From: Chloroflexota bacterium
Lineage (GTDB): Bacteria; Chloroflexota; Dehalococcoidia; Bin125
Length of the DNA stretch: 12,995 bases
NCBI GenBank assembly: GCA_026707335.1
Contig: JAPOXB010000163.1
Coordinates: 1-12,995 of the forward strand
Direction: 5' to 3'
Positions 1-6,415 of this stretch are shown piece by piece. The notes beneath the pieces are model-generated. The model worked only from the letters and a program-made list of their open reading frames with translations. It was not told the origin of the DNA and searched no databases. Position 1 is the first letter of the stretch. Every line of letters begins with the position of its first letter. Position numbers and translations under genes: made by a program.

Positions 1-2
1 TG

Positions 3-839
3 CGGGCGATGCGCGCCGAGACGGACCGGATCGTGGCGGAGGCGGCCTCGCTGACCGAGAGCGACTCGCGCTACGACCTGGAGGACTCGCACACGCCGGA
101 GGCGCCGCGCGTGCGGCGGATCAAGGACCCGGTGAACGCCTCTCCGGTGTTCAAGGATCTGATGGCCAGCGAGACGATCTGCGCGATCCTGCGGCCGCTG
201 CTGGGCGACGACATCCGCTTCCACCACGGCAAGATGAACATGAAGCACGCGGAGTACGGCGCGCCCGTCGAGTGGCACACCGACTGGGCGTTCTATCCCC
301 ACACGAACGACGACGTCCTGGAGGTGGGGATGCTGCTGGACGATTGCGACGAGGCCAACGGTCCGCTGCTGGTGATCCCGGGCAGCCACACCGGCCCCGC
401 CTACGACCACCACGCCGGCGGCTACTTCTGCGGCGCGATGGACCCCCGCGCGCGGGAGGTGGACTTCGAGAAGGCGGTGGCGCTCACCGGCCCGGCGGGG
501 ACGATCACGCTGCACCACGTGCGCACCGTGCACGGGTCGTCGCTGAACCGGTCCGACCATCCGCGGCGGCTGCTGCTCTACGGCTACACGGCCGCCGACG
601 CCTGGCCGCTGACCGGCGGTGTCGGCCCCGCCTTCGATCTGGCCGCGTTCAACGCGCAGATGGTGACGGGCGAGCCGACGCTCCGGCCCCGCTTGGCGGC
701 GGTGCCGGTGCAGTTGCCACTGCCGCCGGCGCCCAAGGGGGGCTCGATCTACGAGAACCAGAAGGGGACCGCGGCGCGCTACTTCGACACGTACGAGGCG
801 GTCACGCCCGCGGCGGCCGAGGCGGCGGCGGGCAGATGA
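3..839 (+). CDS. Phytanoyl-CoA dioxygenase (PhyH) family protein, 5'-truncated by window edge
   Basis: This looks like a non-haem Fe(II)/2-oxoglutarate-dependent oxygenase of the PhyH family, which hydroxylates acyl-CoAs or other small molecules. The reading frame is open to the left edge, so the first ATG at 9 is probably internal and some 30-50 N-terminal residues are missing. Counting from that ATG, the iron-binding HxD pair is His90/Asp92 (motif EWHTDW). It is followed by a typical GPLLVIPGSH strand, and the distal iron ligand is His175 (TVHGSS). Arg186 or Arg187 lies in the right place to hold the 2-oxoglutarate carboxylate. All three metal ligands are present, so the enzyme should be active. 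The substrate cannot be read from sequence, because this family is expanded and diverse in many bacteria. It ends 22 nt from the stop of the convergent carboxyltransferase gene. Confidence 0.88.
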   Translation, partial: RAMRAETDRIVAEAASLTESDSRYDLEDSHTPEAPRVRRIKDPVNASPVFKDLMASETICAILRPLLGDDIRFHHGKMNMKHAEYGAPVEWHTDWAFYPHTNDDVLEVGMLLDDCDEANGPLLVIPGSHTGPAYDHHAGGYFCGAMDPRAREVDFEKAVALTGPAGTITLHHVRTVHGSSLNRSDHPRRLLLYGYTAADAWPLTGGVGPAFDLAAFNAQMVTGEPTLRPRLAAVPVQLPLPPAPKGGSIYENQKGTAARYFDTYEAVTPAAAEAAAGR

Positions 840-861
840 GGCACACCCAGCCCGCAGGTGC

Positions 862-2421
862 TTAAGGCCGGTACGGCGCGGGCGGCGGCCCCAGTTGGTC
901 GCGCAGGATGGCCTGAGCGTCGCGGACGAACTCGGCGGCCAGGGGGCGCGTCCGGCGCGGGTCGATGATCTCCTGCCCGGAATTCTCGGCCGTGCGGAAC
1001 GGTGAGGCGAGCGACTTGAGCATCGCCTCGATGCGGCGCTCCTCGGCGGCCGGGTCGTCGGCCTCGTCGATGCGGCGCCGGTAGGCGGCGCGCGTGCCTC
1101 CCTCGATGTGCATCGATCCCCACGAGGCCGACGGCCAGACGAAGCGCTCGAACATGCCGGTGGCGCGGTGCTGACACTGCCCGGCGACGCCGAACAACTG
1201 CCCCACGACGATGGTCAGCCAGGGCGCGCGGCTCTCGCAGACGGCGGCGACCAGGCGCGCGCCGGCACGCTCGATGCCCATCAACTCCGACTGCAACCCC
1301 ACCAGGAAGCCGGGCTCGTCGGCGAAGGAGATGATTGGCAGGTGGAACGTGTCGCAGAGGGCGAGCAGGCGGATCACCTTGTCGCCTTCCTGCGGGCCGG
1401 TCGCGCCGCCCTGCTGCAGCGGGTTGTTGCCCATCACCGCGACCGGGTAGCCATCGATGCGGGCCAGGCCGGTGACCCGCGCCTTGCCGTAGAACGGCGC
1501 GATCTCGAAGAAGGAGCCCTCGTCGACGACGCTGTTGATGATCTTGCGGACGTTGTAGGGGCGGCGGCGGTTGCGCGGCACCGCCTCCAGCAGCCACTCG
1601 TCCTGGCGGGCGGGGTCGTCGCCGATCTCCTGGCGCGGGGCCATCTCCCAGACGCTGGGCGGCAGGTAGCCCAGGAAGTCGCGGATCATGGCGAAGGCGT
1701 GGTCCTCCGACTCGGCGAGGTTGTCGACCGATCCCGAGCCGCCGTGGATGTGGACGTCCTCGCCGCCCAGCTCCTCCTTCGTGATGTCGTAGCCGAGCGA
1801 GGCCTTGACGACGGGCGGGCCGCCGGGGAAGAGCTGGCTGATGCCGGAGACCATGAGGTTGAAGTGCGCGAGGCAGGCGTCGACCGCGGGCAGGCCGGCC
1901 ACCGACCCCATCACGGCGGAGACGACGGGCACCTCGCTAAGCAGCGCGACCGAGTGCCGCGACCACTCGTTGCCGTCGGGCAGGTAGGTGCGGCCGATCT
2001 CCTCGAAGTGGGCGACGCTGCCGCCGGCGGCGTCGAGCAGGCGGACGTAGGGCAGGCGCCAGCGGCGGGCGCGGTCGCTGGCGCGGATCTCCTGGCCGAT
2101 GCCCTCGCCGCTGCCGCCCGAGCCGCCGCGCACCGTGAAGTCGCCGGCCGACACGACGACCTTGCGCCCGTTGAGCCGCATCGTGCCCTCGACGCTTCCG
2201 CTCGGCATGAACGAGGTGAGCTGCCCGTCCTCGTCGTAGGTCCCGGTGCCCATGAAGCTGCGGAACTCCTGGAACGAGCCGGGGTCGGCGAGGCCGTCCA
2301 TGCGCTCGCGGACGGTGAGCTTCCCGCGGCGCCGCTGCCGGGCGATGCCCTCCGGTCCCCCCATGCCGGCCGCGAGTTCGTGGCGTCGCCGGATCTCTTC
2401 GACTTCGGGTTCCCAGGACAT
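862..2421 (-). CDS. Acyl-CoA carboxylase carboxyltransferase (beta) subunit-like protein
   Basis: This 519-residue protein has the two-crotonase-fold architecture of carboxyltransferase subunits such as propionyl-CoA carboxylase beta and methylmalonyl-CoA carboxyltransferase. These move a carboxyl group from carboxybiotin to an acyl-CoA. Family marks include KLTVRERM near the N terminus, a GGSGS segment near residues 227-231, ADEPGFLVG near 367-375, and SPFRTAENSGQEIIDPR near the C terminus. I chose ATG at 2421 because AGGAG lies 6 nt upstream; the GTG at 2436 would add five residues and lies upstream of that AGGAG. The usual paired glycines of the oxyanion-hole loops are altered: AGLPAVDA around 175-182 where AGGA-like sequence is expected, and FGVAG around 410-414 where YGGA is usual. 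The substrate may therefore differ from propionyl- or acetyl-CoA. No biotin carboxylase or biotin carrier gene is in the window. It diverges from the CxxCxxCC gene. Confidence 0.87.
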   Translation of the reverse strand: MSWEPEVEEIRRRHELAAGMGGPEGIARQRRRGKLTVRERMDGLADPGSFQEFRSFMGTGTYDEDGQLTSFMPSGSVEGTMRLNGRKVVVSAGDFTVRGGSGGSGEGIGQEIRASDRARRWRLPYVRLLDAAGGSVAHFEEIGRTYLPDGNEWSRHSVALLSEVPVVSAVMGSVAGLPAVDACLAHFNLMVSGISQLFPGGPPVVKASLGYDITKEELGGEDVHIHGGSGSVDNLAESEDHAFAMIRDFLGYLPPSVWEMAPRQEIGDDPARQDEWLLEAVPRNRRRPYNVRKIINSVVDEGSFFEIAPFYGKARVTGLARIDGYPVAVMGNNPLQQGGATGPQEGDKVIRLLALCDTFHLPIISFADEPGFLVGLQSELMGIERAGARLVAAVCESRAPWLTIVVGQLFGVAGQCQHRATGMFERFVWPSASWGSMHIEGGTRAAYRRRIDEADDPAAEERRIEAMLKSLASPFRTAENSGQEIIDPRRTRPLAAEFVRDAQAILRDQLGPPPAPYRP

Positions 2422-2561
2422 CGCATTCTCCTGCACTGTGGCTTCAGTAACGGGGGCGCCGCCGCCGGCGCCCGCCGCGACGGCGCGAGATATTCGAACT
2501 GCCGCCTGAGGCTACCGCCTGCCGCCGCAGCGGACGATAGGCTGCGCGGCAGGAGTGACGT

Positions 2562-3131
2562 ATGGCCGGCCCCGGCGCGGGCGACGACTGGCAGCGCTAC
2601 CTGAACTTTCGCTGCACCGGCTGCGGCAATTGCTGCCGCCGCACGCACGTGCTCATCACCGAGGACGACGTGCGGCGCATCGAGCGGGAGGCGGGGCGGC
2701 CCGTGTCGGAGTTCGTGCGCTTCGTGCCCGAGGAGGACGTGGCGCTCGAGAAGCGCAGCCCCTGGTGGATCCGCTTCAGCGGCGGCCGGGCGGCCATGAC
2801 GCTGCGGCACCGCAAGGGCGGCGCCTGCGTCTTCCTCGACGATGCCGACCGCTGCACGATCTACGAGCACCGGCCCGTGACCTGTCGCGAGCACCCGTTC
2901 GAACTCGAGGTGTCGGCCGGGGGCGCGCTGGAGTTCATCGCGCTGAGCGACATCGTCGAGTGCCCGCACGACTGGGACGGCTGCATCAGCCGGCGCGAGT
3001 TGGTGGCGGTCGCGCGCTGGAACCAGCGCCAGTCCGACGCGTACCTGGACGACGTGCAGCGCTGGAACCGGCGTCGCAAGGGCCGCAAGACCCGCCCCGG
3101 CTTCCTGCGCTACCTGGGCTTCGACGTCTGA
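2562..3131 (+). CDS. CxxCxxCC (YkgJ/UPF0153-type) metal-binding cysteine-cluster protein
   Basis: This 189-residue protein carries the signature of the putative zinc/iron-chelating CxxCxxCC family: Cys18, Cys21, Cys24 and Cys25 (RCTGCGNCC). The second half of the family pattern also follows, with Cys89 (GGACVFL), Cys98 (DRCTIY), then EHRPVTCREHPF with Cys108, and later Cys134 and Cys141. The cysteines probably bind a metal ion or Fe-S cluster. The biochemical role of the family is not established, so no function is assigned. The ATG at 2562 has an ideal AGGAG at 2551-2555, 6 nt upstream. A TAGGCT at 2538-2543 could be a -10 element, which would leave almost no untranslated leader. It diverges from the carboxyltransferase gene across about 140 bp and is probably monocistronic. 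The C terminus is rich in Arg/Lys (RWNRRRKGRK), which may indicate nucleic-acid or membrane contact. Confidence 0.85.
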   Translation: MAGPGAGDDWQRYLNFRCTGCGNCCRRTHVLITEDDVRRIEREAGRPVSEFVRFVPEEDVALEKRSPWWIRFSGGRAAMTLRHRKGGACVFLDDADRCTIYEHRPVTCREHPFELEVSAGGALEFIALSDIVECPHDWDGCISRRELVAVARWNQRQSDAYLDDVQRWNRRRKGRKTRPGFLRYLGFDV

Positions 3132-3390
3132 ACCGCCGCGGCGGGGCGTCGCGCGAGATGCGTGCACCGCTTGTCCCCCGCCTCTGCACCGGGGCATGGC
3201 GGCTCGTCCACCGGAAATGGTCCCTCGCTCATCGACAGAAGATGACCGATCGCGTCCGCATCGATGCTGTAGCGACCACCGCTATCGAACTATGCACGCC
3301 GCCATCATTCAGCTTCCAAGCTCGCGTTATCTCCCGAGAACCCTCTGGATCACCACGATCGGGGATTTTCGAGGGTGCTACTTTGTTGCT

Positions 3391-3790
3391 GGCTTCAGGA
3401 ACGGCGCAAGCCCGGACTGGAGTCCCGAGGGGCAAGCGGCCCAGGACGCGGATGTGGCATGCATCCGCCCGGGACGCGGAGCAAGGCCCGGGGGTGTCGG
3501 CTGCAGCCGAGATAGCGCCTCCAGCCAGCGACCGCGAACCGGCCGTCCCGGCACTTGGGGTCCGTGAGGACCGAATCTGCCGGGAGCCGCCTGGGGTCTT
3601 GAGAGACGGACTGGAGATCCGTCGCTGTGCCGCCTATCCGGCGCCCCGGCCATCGGCCCTCCGTTTCGATGGGGATGGATGTCGATCCCCGGCGAAACGC
3701 AGGGACGTCGGGCACTCCACGCTCAGCCCGGTGGGCGCTCAGGGGCTTCGGCCGAAGGCCCAAGAGCGACCCCCGGGCTGTTGTCGTTTA
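3391..3790 (+). ncRNA. Candidate structured non-coding RNA upstream of rpsU (unrecognised family)
   Basis: Eight successive inverted repeats can be read in about 370 nt: 3414-3425 (GGAC/GTCC), 3448-3468 (7 bp, GCGGATG/CATCCGC), 3497-3510 (palindrome TCGGCTGCAGCCGA), 3547-3584 (CCCGGCA/TGCCGGG enclosing GGTCC-GTGA-GGACC with a GNRA-type loop), 3605-3623 (GACGGA/TCCGTC), 3628-3643 (TGCCG/CGGCG, with one G-T pair), 3657-3704 (4+7+6 bp around one mismatch and one small internal loop) and 3724-3780 (four stacked stems). The last is followed by a T-rich run. A TACTTT at 3379-3384 could be a -10, which sets the proposed 5' end, but this is weak. I looked for hallmarks of RNase P RNA, tmRNA, SRP RNA and a complete tRNA and did not find them. 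The strand is chosen because the T-rich run follows the last hairpin on the plus strand. The RNA is inferred from structure only; conservation is untested. Confidence 0.33.
3724..3790 (+). terminator. Compound 57-nt hairpin with T-rich tail, terminator-like
   Basis: CAGCCCGG (3724-3731) pairs perfectly with CCGGGCTG (3773-3780). Inside it, GGG pairs with CCC, CGCTC (3736-3740) pairs with GAGCG (3764-3768), and GGGCTTCGG pairs with CCGAAGGCCC apart from one bulged base. The sequence then continues TTGTCGTTTAAGG, six T in nine bases. This could be an intrinsic terminator ending a transcript that covers the hairpin chain, insulating rpsU from upstream transcription. It could instead be the terminal domain of a structured RNA. 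Confidence 0.4.
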
Positions 3791-3846
3791 AGGGGCCGTC
3801 CCGCCGACTCGCCGCGCCGCTGCAGCTCGTTGGCTTCCCGCCGCGC

Positions 3847-3876
3847 TTGATTGCCGCCCCCGGTCGGGGGTGTTAC
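3847..3876 (+). promoter_or_regulatory. Candidate rpsU promoter (weak)
   Basis: TTGATT at 3847-3852 and TGTTAC at 3871-3876 are separated by 18 nt, a loose match to a sigma-70-type promoter. The would-be transcript starts about 55 nt before the rpsU GTG. The spacer contains an inverted repeat, CCCCC (3857-3861) and GGGGG (3866-3870), which could affect melting or be an operator. Support is only this spacing and position. Confidence 0.25.
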
Positions 3877-3939
3877 CGTTTCGCCGTTCACGCGACCGCG
3901 CGCCGCCGGTGGGCGGCGTTGTTTCTGGAGAGTGCCCGA

Positions 3940-4140
3940 GTGCTGCAGGTCACGCGCAAGGATGGTGAGGACGGCGAGGCCCTCCTGCGCCGCTTCAACA
4001 AGCTGGTCCAGCGCGACGGGGTTCTGCAGGAGGCGCGCCGGCGCCGGCACTTCATCTCGAACCGCGAGAAGCAGCGCCAGGCGGAGCGCCGCGCCGCGCG
4101 CCGCCGCCGTCGCTCCGCGATCAAGGCCCGCCCCCGCTAG
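3940..4140 (+). CDS. rpsU: 30S ribosomal protein bS21
   Basis: This 66-residue protein is bS21, a small basic protein of the 30S subunit that sits near the 3' end of 16S rRNA and helps initiation. The diagnostic core is LLRRFNKLVQRDGVLQEARR followed by an Arg/Lys-rich tail (NREKQRQAERRAARRRRR), as in family members of 58-71 residues. I start it at GTG 3940: this gives the family length, puts the core about 15 residues in, and has GGAG at 3927-3930 upstream. The upstream in-frame extension is not S21-like. It follows the hairpin-rich region and a possible promoter at 3847-3876, and converges on the hypothetical gene that ends at 4170. It appears to stand alone, not in the rpsU-dnaG-rpoD arrangement of enterobacteria. 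Confidence 0.93.
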   Translation: MLQVTRKDGEDGEALLRRFNKLVQRDGVLQEARRRRHFISNREKQRQAERRAARRRRRSAIKARPR

Positions 4141-4169
4141 TTCCGCATCGTCGCCCCGGCGCCGCCGGT

Positions 4170-5120
4170 TCAGCCGAGCCGCGACTCCGGCGTGGGGCCG
4201 AACAGCACGCGCAACTCCGCGTCCGCGACCAGGCAGGCGACGTCGAAGTGAGCAAAGCTGGCGGGGTCCAGGCCGCGCAGGGCGATCGAGGCCGTCTCCT
4301 CCTGAATGGCGCGGAAGACGCCGACGTACGTGATCAGCCGCACGCTCGCCGGGAACCGCTCCAGTTCCGTGATCGCCGCGCGCGTCCCGGCGCGGAGCGC
4401 CTTGCGCACCGGACCGCCCTGCTCGGGTTCGGCCGCGGGCGCGGCGGCGATGACCCGCGGACCGGCCAGTCCGGGAAGCCGCTGCAGGCTCCAGGTGTCC
4501 TCGGCGGGGGCGGTGGTCGTGTTCCCGGCCGTGCGGATGCCGTTCGCGACCAGCACCAGGAAGTCGACCAGTTGCGTGACCTTGTCCGGGTCCTGCGGGA
4601 GGCGATGCAGGGCCGTGCTGTCGAGCTGGAACTGCCCGAACACCTGGTTGGTGAAGCGCGCCCAGTGCGGCGACAGCCCGCCCTGGACGCTGAGGTAGGA
4701 GCCCTCGTCGCCGACCTTGCGAATGCCCAGCGTGACGGGGAAGCCCACCTCGGCACGGTCGCCCGGAGCGAGCCCGGCGGCGGCCTCGCGGATGCGCTGG
4801 AGCGCGGCGTCGTCGTCCGGAGCGGGGATCGGCGCGCCGGGCGGCGTCCAGAGGACCAGCCCGTCGAGGTCGGCGCCGGCGGCGTCCGAGAGGGCGTGCG
4901 CGAGGGCCGCGCAGCGGGCGTCGGTCTCCGCGTCGGGAGTGAAGAGGGGCACGACCGCGAGGGCGGCGCCGCGATCGTCCGGCAGGGCGAGCCGGGCCAA
5001 GCCGACGCCCTCGGCGGACGACAACTCCCGCAGCTCGGCCGCGACGCCGCGCTGGCGCCGCAGCCAGTCGAGCGTCTGGGCGACGCCGACCTCCGCGAAG
5101 CTGTGGATCGATTCCGGCAC
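4170..5120 (-). CDS. Conserved-looking hypothetical protein of unknown function
   Basis: I do not recognise this 316-residue protein. It is acidic to neutral and Ala/Leu-rich, with no signal peptide, membrane segment or obvious catalytic motif. The N-terminal half alternates strands and helices (GLARLALPDDRGAALAVVPL; DLDGLVLWTPPGAPIPAPDD). The middle holds the least repetitive stretch (GDEGSYLSVQGGLSPHWARF, then TNQVFGQFQLDSTALHRLPQ). The C-terminal part contains RLITYVGVFRAIQEE and ends FGPTPESRLG. The frame is long, with strong third-position GC, so it is surely coding. GTG at 5120 is preferred for its upstream G-rich stretch and because the 22 residues before it (from GTG 5186) are low-complexity; either start is possible. 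It diverges from the HypE-like gene across about 180 bp and converges on rpsU. Confidence 0.72.
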   Translation of the reverse strand: MPESIHSFAEVGVAQTLDWLRRQRGVAAELRELSSAEGVGLARLALPDDRGAALAVVPLFTPDAETDARCAALAHALSDAAGADLDGLVLWTPPGAPIPAPDDDAALQRIREAAAGLAPGDRAEVGFPVTLGIRKVGDEGSYLSVQGGLSPHWARFTNQVFGQFQLDSTALHRLPQDPDKVTQLVDFLVLVANGIRTAGNTTTAPAEDTWSLQRLPGLAGPRVIAAAPAAEPEQGGPVRKALRAGTRAAITELERFPASVRLITYVGVFRAIQEETASIALRGLDPASFAHFDVACLVADAELRVLFGPTPESRLG

Positions 5121-5243
5121 CGCGCCCCCGTGGTGGAATGCACTCGTCGCGCGCGCCGACGCGCGTGACGCCCGGAGCCTACCCACGCTTCCGCCCCCCG
5201 GCTACTCGGCGGGGCGATCGAGGGGCCGGCGCACGCCAGGGCG

Positions 5244-5249
5244 TAGGAT
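5244..5249 (+). promoter_or_regulatory. Candidate -10 element for the HypE-like gene
   Basis: TAGGAT lies in the roughly 180-nt divergent gap, about 50 nt before the GTG at 5299. It resembles other -10-like hexamers before genes in this window (TAGGCT 2538, TATACT 6271, TATCCT 10081). No good -35 hexamer is seen 16-18 nt upstream, so confidence is low. Confidence 0.22.
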
Positions 5250-5298
5250 GGTCGCGCTTCGCATAGCGAGCGATCGGTCGGACGGGGAGGGAGACGGC

Positions 5299-6355
5299 GT
5301 GCGCACGGGCAAGCTCGACCCCGGACTGCTGGAGGCGTTGCTGGCGTCGGCGGCATCCCCGCCCACCGCTGCGGATGCCGCCGCGGGCGCCCTGGCGCTG
5401 GGACCGGGCGCCGGCCGGGACGCCGCCGCCATCCGCCTGCCCGATCGCTACCTCGTGCTCGCCGATCACCTTCGCCGGCCCGGCAGTCGCGTCCGATGCG
5501 GCCCGGGTCGGGCAGGCGGCGATGCACGTCAATGCCAACGACGTCGTCTGCCTGGGGGCCGAGCCCCGCTGGTTCCTCGCCACGGTGCTGCTCCCGCCGG
5601 ATGGCGACGCCGCCGTCCTGGAGCCCCTGTTCGACGGGCTGCGGCGGGCCTGCGCGGCGGTGGGCGCGACGCTCGCCGGGGGGCACACGGAGGTGAGCGA
5701 GGCGGTGTCGCGGCTGGTGGTGGCGGGCACGATGGTGGGCGAGGTGCCGCTCGATCGGCTCTACGCGCCAACGCGGATCGCGGCAGGGGACGCGCTGGTC
5801 CAGATCGGCCCGGCCGCGATCGAGGGGACGGCGCTGCTGGCGGCCGAGACCCCGGGGGCGCTTCGGCGGGCGGGCCTGGCCCCGGCGACGATCGCCGCCG
5901 CGGCGGCGCTGGCCGACGACCCGGGAATCAGCGTCGTGGGGATGGCGCGGGCCGCCTGGGATGCGCCGGGGTTGCACAGCCTGCACGATCCGACGGAGGG
6001 CGGGGTCGCGACGGCCTGCGGGGAGATGGCGCTCGCGGCCGGGCTGGGGGTCGAGGTCGATGAGGCGGAGACGCTCGTGCACCCGCTGACGGCCGCGGTC
6101 GCGGAGGCGCTGGGGATCGACTGGCGGGGGCTGCTGGCGTCGGGCTGCCTGCTGGCGGCGGTGGCGGAGCGGGAGGCGGATGCGTTCGTGGCGCGGCTGC
6201 GGGCCGCGGGGGAGTCCGCGTGCCGCATCGGCCGGTTCACCGCCTCGCAGGGCGGCCCGGGCCGACCCGCTATACTCCGGGCGTCAACGGGGCCCCGCGC
6301 ACTCCCCCGCTTCACGCGTGATGAAGCGCTGCGGGTCCTCAGCCCGGAAGGCTGA
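5299..6355 (+). pseudogene. HypE-like / AIR synthase-related protein, interrupted by a frameshift near 5465
   Basis: The two halves together make a PurM/HypE/SelD-type ATP-binding protein of about 350 residues. Start GTG 5299 has GGAGGGAG just upstream and opens the frame with TGKLDPGLLEALL, then the glycine-rich LGPGAGRDAAAIRL and RYLVLAD. At about 5461-5467 the homologous frame jumps and continues PITFAGPAVASDAARVGQAA, then MHVNANDVVCLGAEPRWFLA, LAGGHTEVS, VAGTMVGEV, HDPTEGGVATACGEMA and GLLASGCLLAAV to the stop at 6355. These are typical marks of HypE-like AIR synthase proteins: NAND metal/ATP site, GGHTE and HDPTEGG. The break fits loss of one copy of a CCGAT tandem repeat, which would restore A-D-P-I-T-F. 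HypE proper acts in NiFe-hydrogenase cofactor assembly, but no hydrogenase gene is here, so the role is unknown. A real mutation or an assembly error are both possible. Confidence 0.8.
6271..6276 (+). promoter_or_regulatory. Candidate -10 element for the AAA+/VWA pair
   Basis: TATACT matches the TATAAT consensus at five of six positions and is conspicuous in this GC-rich DNA. It lies inside the 3' end of the HypE-like gene, about 140 nt before the GTG at 6416. No convincing -35 hexamer is visible at the normal spacing. It could give the downstream pair transcription independent of the frameshifted gene. Confidence 0.3.
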
Positions 6356-6415
6356 TCGCCGGCTCCGGGCCGCGAGCCAGGCGCGGATGCCGCCGCGCGC
6401 CGAAGGGACCCGGCA

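Larger units (their letters stand above)
3132..3939. other. 808-nt region without a convincing protein gene, low-GC left part and hairpin-rich right part
   Basis: No frame here looks coding. The open frames on either strand are low-complexity Arg/Pro/Gly/Ser-rich and lack a ribosome-binding site or recognisable motif. The left part is less GC-rich than the genes (105 of 180 bases over 3241-3420, about 58%). It holds a 12-nt palindrome right after the upstream stop (3133-3144), a 5-bp hairpin at 3176-3194, the palindrome GCATCGATGC at 3258-3267, and a hairpin TAGCG/CGCTA at 3270-3284. The right part, from about 3410 to 3790, is a chain of strong inverted repeats described separately. The last 150 nt lead into rpsU. 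The lower GC could mean transferred DNA or selection for RNA structure. Confidence 0.6.

Noticed and set aside
1108..2604. Long plus-strand open frame opposite the carboxyltransferase
   Set aside because: It is an antisense shadow of a well-recognised gene, with a translation made of Ala/Asp/Val/Gly/Arg repeats.
3345..3360. TGGATCACCA resembling the 3' end of 16S rRNA
   Set aside because: A ten-base match only, without any surrounding rRNA sequence or the anti-Shine-Dalgarno CCTCC.
3579..3650. tRNA-Ser(GGA)-like pattern: anticodon-type arm ACGGA-CTGGAGA-TCCGT, a GCCGGG/CCCGGC outer stem and a 5-bp stem in T-arm position
   Set aside because: There is no D-arm, no TTCRA T-loop (the loop is CCTATC) and no long variable arm. 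The outer stem also competes with a better pairing at 3547-3584. At most a degenerate or tRNA-like piece.
3196..3763. Open frames on both strands between the CxxCxxCC gene and rpsU (3196-3567 plus, 3395-3763 minus)
   Set aside because: Arg/Pro/Gly-rich low-complexity translations, no ribosome-binding site, no domain, no third-position GC bias; open mainly because the DNA is GC-rich.
3340..3790. RNase P RNA, tmRNA or SRP RNA
   Set aside because: The conserved cores (GAGGAAAGTCC and ACAGAA; tRNA-like ends with a tag frame; the SRP apical GGAAGGAAGCAG) are absent on either strand as far as I can read.
4334..6082. Long minus-strand open frame across the hypothetical and HypE-like genes
   Set aside because: Arg/Pro-rich shadow frame; the opposing frames carry real motifs.
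5375..6355. Reading the HypE-like gene as intact from an ATG at 5375
   Set aside because: The first 30 residues of that frame are nonsense (MPPRAPWRWD...), while the other frame upstream carries the expected TGKLDPGLLE and LGPGAGRDAA segments with a good ribosome-binding site.
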